DNA of 18,512 nucleotides from an uncultured Eubacteriales bacterium. Its GTDB lineage: Bacteria; Bacillota; Clostridia; Lachnospirales; Lachnospiraceae. Below are positions 14,482 through 18,512 of this stretch, one piece after another. Where the stretch lies: assembly GCA_900544525.1 (NCBI GenBank), contig UQVN01000039.1, forward strand, positions 1 through 18,512, read 5' to 3'. Positions within the stretch are counted from its first letter, which is position 1; every line of letters begins with the position of its first letter. The notes under the pieces are model-generated. The model worked only from the letters and a program-made list of their open reading frames with translations. It was not told the DNA's origin and ran no database searches. A program made the translations under genes and the position numbers.

Positions 14482-15292
14482 ATGATTCCCCTTTCTGTAA
14501 AAACTCCATCGAATCCATTGGAACTGCCATGGCTCGTTCCTTTAGTTCTTCTCCTACTTGTGACAACTTTTTATGAACACGAATTAACTTTGCCTTTTGA
14601 TTAAAATAAACAAGGCGTTCAAATGGCCAATGAAAAAGTGTTGGCTGTTCAAACCCTTCTCCTAACTCTAACGCAACAAATCTTTTATTTAATGTTCCTT
14701 GTAACCATTTCGTATAAACGCTCCATTGAGATAAATATCCTTCTTCCATATAGTTGGAAGCATTTTCTTTTGTACGGACATTAAACACTAGTGGTTCTTT
14801 GCACTTTCCACAGGCAATTTGGCTCGTCTCTTTTGTTTCCTCATATTCCTTTAATTTGGCAAGCATTAGCTCTTTGGATGGATAAAGAGAATGGCTACAG
14901 CTATGAGAACACTGAAAGAGTCTTCTTGTTCCACAAGGAGATACGATTCTAGCCTCATCAAAAGAAGAACAATAAATAAAGTCATCTGTATTGCTTGTAA
15001 TAATAAAATAATCTTTTCCTTCTAACCATTTGGCTAACTCATCATAAACACTTGGAATTTTATGAGTTCTTATGTAATAAAAATAATATAAATCACGAAG
15101 ATATGCCATTTCTTCTTGTTCTTCACTTGCTTTTCTTACCATTTCATACTGTGTCATACCAATAGATTGATAAAAATCATCGATTTCTTTTGCATCATAG
15201 GGAAGAAGTCTTTTGGCACTTAACTCTGCACCAATTCCAACTACGATCTTATCCGCAGCTTGTATTTCTTCTCTTATTGTATTCCATATCAT
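14465..15292 (-). CDS. Diverged Sir2-family (sirtuin-like) protein
   Basis: The 275-residue protein keeps the Rossmann-type outline of sirtuins. The NAD-binding loop is VVGIGAELS (17-25), the TxNxD position reads TSNTDDF (99-105), four Cys (C128, C132, C161, C164) could hold the structural zinc, and GEGFEQP (211-217) matches the late G-x-G segment. The GIPDFR motif after the first loop is missing, and the place of the catalytic His-Gly reads SPCGT (118-122), with Cys120 instead of His. Normal deacylase activity is therefore doubtful; ADP-ribosylation or NAD binding alone are alternatives. It begins a probable operon and overlaps hisH by 17 nt. AAAGGAT precedes the ATG with a 9-nt spacer. No macrodomain or lipoylation gene is adjacent. 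Confidence 0.8.
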   Translation of the reverse strand: MIWNTIREEIQAADKIVVGIGAELSAKRLLPYDAKEIDDFYQSIGMTQYEMVRKASEEQEEMAYLRDLYYFYYIRTHKIPSVYDELAKWLEGKDYFIITSNTDDFIYCSSFDEARIVSPCGTRRLFQCSHSCSHSLYPSKELMLAKLKEYEETKETSQIACGKCKEPLVFNVRTKENASNYMEEGYLSQWSVYTKWLQGTLNKRFVALELGEGFEQPTLFHWPFERLVYFNQKAKLIRVHKKLSQVGEELKERAMAVPMDSMEFLQKGESYGSNY

Positions 15293-15335
15293 ATTACTAC
15301 TATCCTTTCTACTATTCCTTTCTCTCTTTAATCAT

Positions 15336-15363
15336 ATTATCACTAGAATATGCACTTTTGCAA
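15336..15363 (-). promoter_or_regulatory. Possible promoter of the Sir2-hisH-hisF unit
   Basis: On the minus strand TTGCAA (15363-15358) is followed after 16 bp by GATAAT (15341-15336). An alternative TAATAT with an upstream TG overlaps it. The match is moderate and lies about 45 bp before the Sir2-like start. Confidence 0.35.
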
Positions 15364-15413
15364 TATTTTTTCTGAAAGTTTCATTTTTCTCTTATTCTTT
15401 CCAATAGAATCTG

Positions 15414-15442
15414 TTGATTTTTGCAGAATTTTGGTATATATT
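15414..15442 (+). promoter_or_regulatory. Promoter of the DUF6465 gene
   Basis: TTGATT at 15414-15419 and TATATT at 15437-15442 are spaced by 17 bp. GGAGG at 15473-15477 then lies 8 nt before the ATG at 15486. Confidence 0.6.
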
Positions 15443-15485
15443 TAAAAAGATATATCATTTAAATCAAGGAATGGAGGACTTTATT

Positions 15486-15686
15486 ATGAAATCAAATATT
15501 TATGTAGAATATCAAGGAATTCAAAAAGAACAAAAAGACTTCGTGACAACAGCAAAAGAAATTTGGGTAAAACAGTTAGGAAATAAAATTAAAGATATCG
15601 AAACTCTTGATCTTTATGTAAAGCCAGAAGAACACATGGTATATTATGTATTTAATGATAGTGTAAAAGGAAATTTTTCTTTTTAA
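15486..15686 (+). CDS. DUF6465-like small protein
   Basis: The 66-residue protein begins MKSNIYVEYQGIQKEQKDF and contains LYVKPEEHMVYYVFNDSVKGNF at the C-terminal half. This beta-strand, helix (TAKEIWVKQLGN), beta-strand pattern and the LYVKPEE-x3-YYV motif match the DUF6465 family of short clostridial proteins, from recall. It is likely cytosolic; no membrane helix or signal peptide is present, and its function is unknown. ATG 15486 is chosen for its GGAGG with 8-nt spacer. A longer frame from TTG at 15414 would place the start on the promoter's -35 box and is rejected. The gene is monocistronic, with its own promoter and a shared terminator. Confidence 0.8.
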   Translation: MKSNIYVEYQGIQKEQKDFVTTAKEIWVKQLGNKIKDIETLDLYVKPEEHMVYYVFNDSVKGNFSF

Positions 15687-15714
15687 TTGAAAAGAACCAT
15701 AACATGCCTTCTAC

Positions 15715-15757
15715 GAAAACGATGAGAAACTCGCATAGCGTGTTTCTCATCGTTTTC
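15715..15757. terminator. Bidirectional terminator between DUF6465 and the histidine kinase gene
   Basis: GAAAACGATGAGAAAC at 15715-15730 pairs perfectly with GTTTCTCATCGTTTTC at 15742-15757, and CGC/GCG in the loop extends the stem. The 3' T-rich side is usable on both strands. Its right edge touches the last base of the kinase stop codon. Confidence 0.85.
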
Positions 15758-17340
15758 TACTCATCTTCTATTGTATCTTTTTTATCTTTTCGAGACAAAT
15801 ATTCTGTTTGCGCTTTTTCTGTTAAGTTAATATCCAGATCAATATAAAATTCCACACCATCTGGTAAGTTGTGCACGCCATATTTTTTTCCATGAGCATT
15901 CATAGTAGCTGCTACAATCGAAAGCCCTACACCGCTTCCACCATATTCTCTTGTCCTAGCCTTATCCACCTTATAAAACTTAATCCAAAGTTTATCCAAT
16001 TCCTCCTCTGGAATTTGTTTTCCCGTGTTGGCAACAAAGACTCTTACCTCACTTCCTCTTGTTTCAAATCGGACGGTAATTGTTCCTTTTTCGGATAAAT
16101 GATGAAGCGCATTGCTCAAATAATTTGACATCACTTCTTCAATCATATATTCATCGGCCCAAACATAAATAGGTTCTTTTTGCTCAAAATGAACGGTAGC
16201 TCCCACTTTTTTATATAAAATATCAGACGCTTGTATTAAATTTCGAATCAGTGCTACAATATCAAATCGTTCCATATGAACTACATTATTGCCAAACTCA
16301 ATTTGATTTAATGTCAATAACTTTTTAACCATTACATTCATTTTATGAGCTTCATCCATAATGACATCACAATAAAACTCACGGCTTTCTGGATCGTCAT
16401 TCACATTATCTTTTAATCCTTCTGCATAACCTTGAATTAAGGCAATTGGTGTCTTTAATTCATGAGATACATGGGAAATAAATTCTTTTCTCATTTCGTC
16501 GATTTGTGTTTTCTTATCGATATCTTTTTGTAGCTCATTATTGGCTGTCTTCAGTTCGCTAATCGTCTCTTCGAGCTTAGCGGATAGCTCATTCATACTT
16601 CGTCCAAGATTTCCAATTTCATCTTGATTAATTTTTGTCACTCTTGCATCAAAATCTAAATGAACCATTCGATTGGCGATCATAGCCATTTCCTGAATAG
16701 GAACTGTGTACTTTTTGCTCGCCCAAAACATCACTATCGCCCCAATAACACTCATAGTAATACCAATATAGGCAAACAGTCGATTGGAAATATCCGCCGC
16801 CCCCTGTACTGTTTGAATTGGGGAGCGTAAAATCAATAGGTGTGATTCATTTTGTCGATCCACAATTCTTCCAAACAAATCTAAATATTCACCATCCAGA
16901 TCTTTTACCGTATTTTTTTGAATTAAATATCCTTGTTCAAAAAACTTGTCAATGCTTCCTCCATCTCCGGGCCTTGCTTTTATCAAAGTATTCAAATAAA
17001 GAAGCATACTTTTATCCATCTTATTGCTGCGTTCCCCTTTTGGATATTCTCTTTCAAAATTCTCATTTAAAATCAATACATTAAAATGGGTATTGGACAT
17101 CAAGATATCCATTTCTTGTTCTCTTTCATTTTTTAAATTTCCATTGCTATCAATCGTATAATTCGAAGTGTTTAAATACAATTGCTCCAATTGATGATAA
17201 GTTTTTATTAGGCTTTTTTCCTCACTCTTCATATAATACTCCATGCCGACCGTACAATTTACAATCCAAGAAACTAAAATAATCGAACTTGTGAGGAAGG
17301 TTAGCAATAACGTTAATTTAATTCGAATCGAATGTTTCAT
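15757..17340 (-). CDS. Two-component sensor histidine kinase
   Basis: This 527-residue membrane kinase senses an unknown signal and phosphorylates the adjacent response regulator. It has a first membrane helix (about 8-31), an extracytoplasmic sensor of about 155 residues with no motif I recognise, a second helix (about 189-208), and a HAMP region (about 209-262). A coiled linker leads to the phospho-acceptor His293 in FISHVSHELKTPIALIQGY. The ATPase domain shows the N box around N406 and N410 (SNYLSNALHH), the G1 motif as VANTGKQIP with Asn in the usual Asp place, and GGSGVGLSI (467-475). ATG lies 5 nt after the regulator stop, and its GAGGT ribosome site sits inside the regulator's last codons, so translation is coupled. 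The kinase resembles VanS-type proteins, but the stimulus is unknown. Confidence 0.95.
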   Translation of the reverse strand: MKHSIRIKLTLLLTFLTSSIILVSWIVNCTVGMEYYMKSEEKSLIKTYHQLEQLYLNTSNYTIDSNGNLKNEREQEMDILMSNTHFNVLILNENFEREYPKGERSNKMDKSMLLYLNTLIKARPGDGGSIDKFFEQGYLIQKNTVKDLDGEYLDLFGRIVDRQNESHLLILRSPIQTVQGAADISNRLFAYIGITMSVIGAIVMFWASKKYTVPIQEMAMIANRMVHLDFDARVTKINQDEIGNLGRSMNELSAKLEETISELKTANNELQKDIDKKTQIDEMRKEFISHVSHELKTPIALIQGYAEGLKDNVNDDPESREFYCDVIMDEAHKMNVMVKKLLTLNQIEFGNNVVHMERFDIVALIRNLIQASDILYKKVGATVHFEQKEPIYVWADEYMIEEVMSNYLSNALHHLSEKGTITVRFETRGSEVRVFVANTGKQIPEEELDKLWIKFYKVDKARTREYGGSGVGLSIVAATMNAHGKKYGVHNLPDGVEFYIDLDINLTEKAQTEYLSRKDKKDTIEDE

Positions 17341-17345
17341 TCTTT

Positions 17346-18026
17346 TTATACCTCAAATTTATATCCCATTCCCCAGATGGTTTTTATATATTCTCCCTTT
17401 TCGCCTAATTTACTTCTCAATTTTTTCACATGAGTATCGATGGTTCTCGCATCTCCAAAATAATCATAATTCCATACATGGTTTAAAATATTTTCTCTTG
17501 AAAGAGCTACCCCTTGGTTTAATAAAAAGTAATTTAAAAGTTCAAATTCTTTAAAGCTTAACTCAATTGACTCCCCATCAATTCTCACTTGATGTGCTGC
17601 ATTATCTAATTCAATTCCACCAGCAGAAATAATATCCGCTTTATTTAATCCGCTTGTCCTTCTTAAAATCGCTTCTACTCTTGCCACAAGAATCTTTGGA
17701 CTAAATGGTTTTGAAATATACTCATCTACTCCTAAATCAAAGCCTTGAAGTTCATCGCTTTCTTCACTCTTTGCCGTCAACATAATGATAGGAACTTTAG
17801 AAAAACGGCGAATTTCTTTACACACTTCCCAACCATTCATTTTTGGCATCATAACATCTAAAATAATTAAGCTGATATCTGAATTTTTTTCGTTAAAAAA
17901 TAAATCAATTGCTTCTTCTCCATCTCCAGCTTCAACTACTAGAAATCCACTTCGAACGAGGAAATCTTTTACAAGTTTTCTCATTCTGCTTTCGTCATCT
18001 ACAACTAAAATCTTAAATTTTTCCAT
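17346..18026 (-). CDS. OmpR-family response regulator
   Basis: The 226-residue protein has a receiver domain (1-120) with the acidic pocket D10-D11, the phospho-acceptor D57 in LIILDVMMPKMNGWEV, T84 in IIMLTAK and K106 in YISKPF. The C-terminal winged-helix DNA-binding domain (about 130-226) includes LSFKEFELLNYFLLNQG and ARTIDTHVKKLRSKLG, ending IKTIWGMGYKFEV. It is therefore a complete OmpR/PhoB-type transcription factor working with the histidine kinase 5 nt downstream. GGAGGAG precedes the ATG by about 4 nt. Its promoter region holds a TATAAT flanked by an 11-bp inverted repeat, which may be an operator for autoregulation. Target genes are unknown. Confidence 0.96.
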   Translation of the reverse strand: MEKFKILVVDDESRMRKLVKDFLVRSGFLVVEAGDGEEAIDLFFNEKNSDISLIILDVMMPKMNGWEVCKEIRRFSKVPIIMLTAKSEESDELQGFDLGVDEYISKPFSPKILVARVEAILRRTSGLNKADIISAGGIELDNAAHQVRIDGESIELSFKEFELLNYFLLNQGVALSRENILNHVWNYDYFGDARTIDTHVKKLRSKLGEKGEYIKTIWGMGYKFEV

Positions 18027-18040
18027 GGTACTCCTCCAGT

Positions 18041-18089
18041 ATTTTTACATATCTCTTTTCTTCATTATAACAAATAGGTATGTAAAAAT
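18041..18089. promoter_or_regulatory. Inverted repeat flanking the response-regulator -10 box
   Basis: ATTTTTACATA at 18041-18051 and TATGTAAAAAT at 18079-18089 form a perfect 11-bp inverted repeat with arms 27 bp apart. Between them, on the minus strand, is TATAAT (complement of 18064-18069), about 38 bp before the regulator ATG. No good -35 is seen, which fits an activator-dependent promoter. The arms may be binding half-sites or form a leader hairpin. Confidence 0.5.
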
Positions 18090-18097
18090 TGTGAATT

Positions 18098-18512
18098 TTA
18101 TATTCTTTTTTCCATCCATTTTTGAATATCTTCATATACTTGTTGGCGATCCAATTCATTTAATATTTCATGGCGATCTTCTTTATATAATGTAAGCTTA
18201 ACATCTTCCAATCCAAGGCTTACATATTGATGGTATAATTTTTTAACGCCCTTTCCATAATTACCAACAGGATCGGCTTAGAAAGATCTTTTGGCATTCT
18301 TTTTAAATTACCCCATTTTTCAACGGAACACAACGTGCGAAATAAATCTTCATAGGCACTTACTGTAAAAATAAAATTACACCAAGGATGCGAAATATAA
18401 AGATCTACTTTGTTTGTATCCCTCGATAACCAATCTTTATCCGTTCTTTTTTCTTTCATTTGGCGATTATAACCGCCAAATGCCATATTATTAATAAAAG
18501 AACTACGAAACT
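18098..18512 (-). pseudogene. Alpha/beta hydrolase (lysophospholipase-like), frameshifted 3' part
   Basis: This is the C-terminal part of a serine alpha/beta hydrolase of the monoacylglycerol lipase/lysophospholipase type; the N-terminus is beyond the window. From 18512 one frame reads SFINNMAFGGYN, then DWLSRDTNKVDLYISHPWC and RMPKDL. At about 18280-18270 the family continues in another frame with DPVGNYGKGVKKLYHQY and, later, DRHEILNELDRQQVYEDI, ending at TAA 18098-18100. Only 8 nt lie between the KDL and DPVG codons, where relatives have about nine codons (xxxxVSGxx), so some 19 nt appear deleted. The catalytic Asp (DPVG) and His (RHEILNE) are thus out of frame with the N-terminal part. 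A sequencing or assembly error is the alternative. Confidence 0.8.

Noticed and set aside
15414..15485. N-terminal extension of the DUF6465 gene from TTG at 15414
   Set aside because: The TTG is part of the -35 box and the strong GGAGG precedes the ATG at 15486.
17785..18195. Open frame of 136 codons on the plus strand
   Set aside because: It is antisense to the response regulator and the hydrolase remnant, with no ribosome site or recognisable domain.
1..18512. CRISPR, transposon, prophage or toxin-antitoxin locus
   Set aside because: No regularly spaced repeats, transposase, integrase, phage structural gene or recognisable toxin-antitoxin pair was seen on either strand.

Overview
The window is a low-GC, chromosomal stretch from an anaerobic Firmicute, most likely a Lachnospiraceae-type clostridium. 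This rests on gene content and family resemblance: a GerW/DUF2953 sporulation pair, a four-cysteine L28, a DUF6465 protein, a fused 2-hydroxyacyl-CoA dehydratase activase, and strong AGGAGG-type ribosome binding sites. I see no rRNA, tRNA, CRISPR array, insertion sequence or prophage gene. It reads as core genome rather than an accessory island.

Layout. Positions 13-2076 (minus) hold an Asp23/Gls24 protein and a FakA/YloV fatty-acid kinase subunit, divergent from rpmB (plus, 2371-2556), which has its own promoter and terminator. From 8522 down to 2703 a run of minus-strand genes encodes a LysM protein, a CorA transporter, a rhomboid-fold membrane protein with a metal-binding tail, pyruvate kinase, a conserved 103-residue protein of unknown role, the DUF2953/GerW pair and a hidden 46-residue membrane peptide. 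A single plus-strand gene at 8712-12947 encodes a 1411-residue iron-sulfur activase fusion, bounded by its own promoter and a shared bidirectional terminator at 12953-13003.

From 15292 down to 13019 (minus) a diverged Sir2-like protein overlaps hisH, followed by hisF; the two his genes form the glutamine amidotransferase/cyclase of histidine synthesis, apart from any other his gene here. DUF6465 (plus) converges on an OmpR-type two-component pair (minus, 18026-15757) across another bidirectional hairpin. The right edge holds the 3' part of an alpha/beta hydrolase broken by a frameshifting deletion exactly at its catalytic Asp.

The most notable items are the activase, whose two ATPase halves each keep a Cys pair at 39-residue spacing so that one chain could bind the cluster normally shared by a homodimer; the Sir2-like protein without the usual catalytic His, coupled to hisH; the rhomboid-like protein lacking the catalytic Ser and His but carrying a Cys/His-rich tail; an 11-bp inverted repeat around the response-regulator promoter; and the small membrane ORF. 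None amounts to clear evidence for a new multi-gene system.
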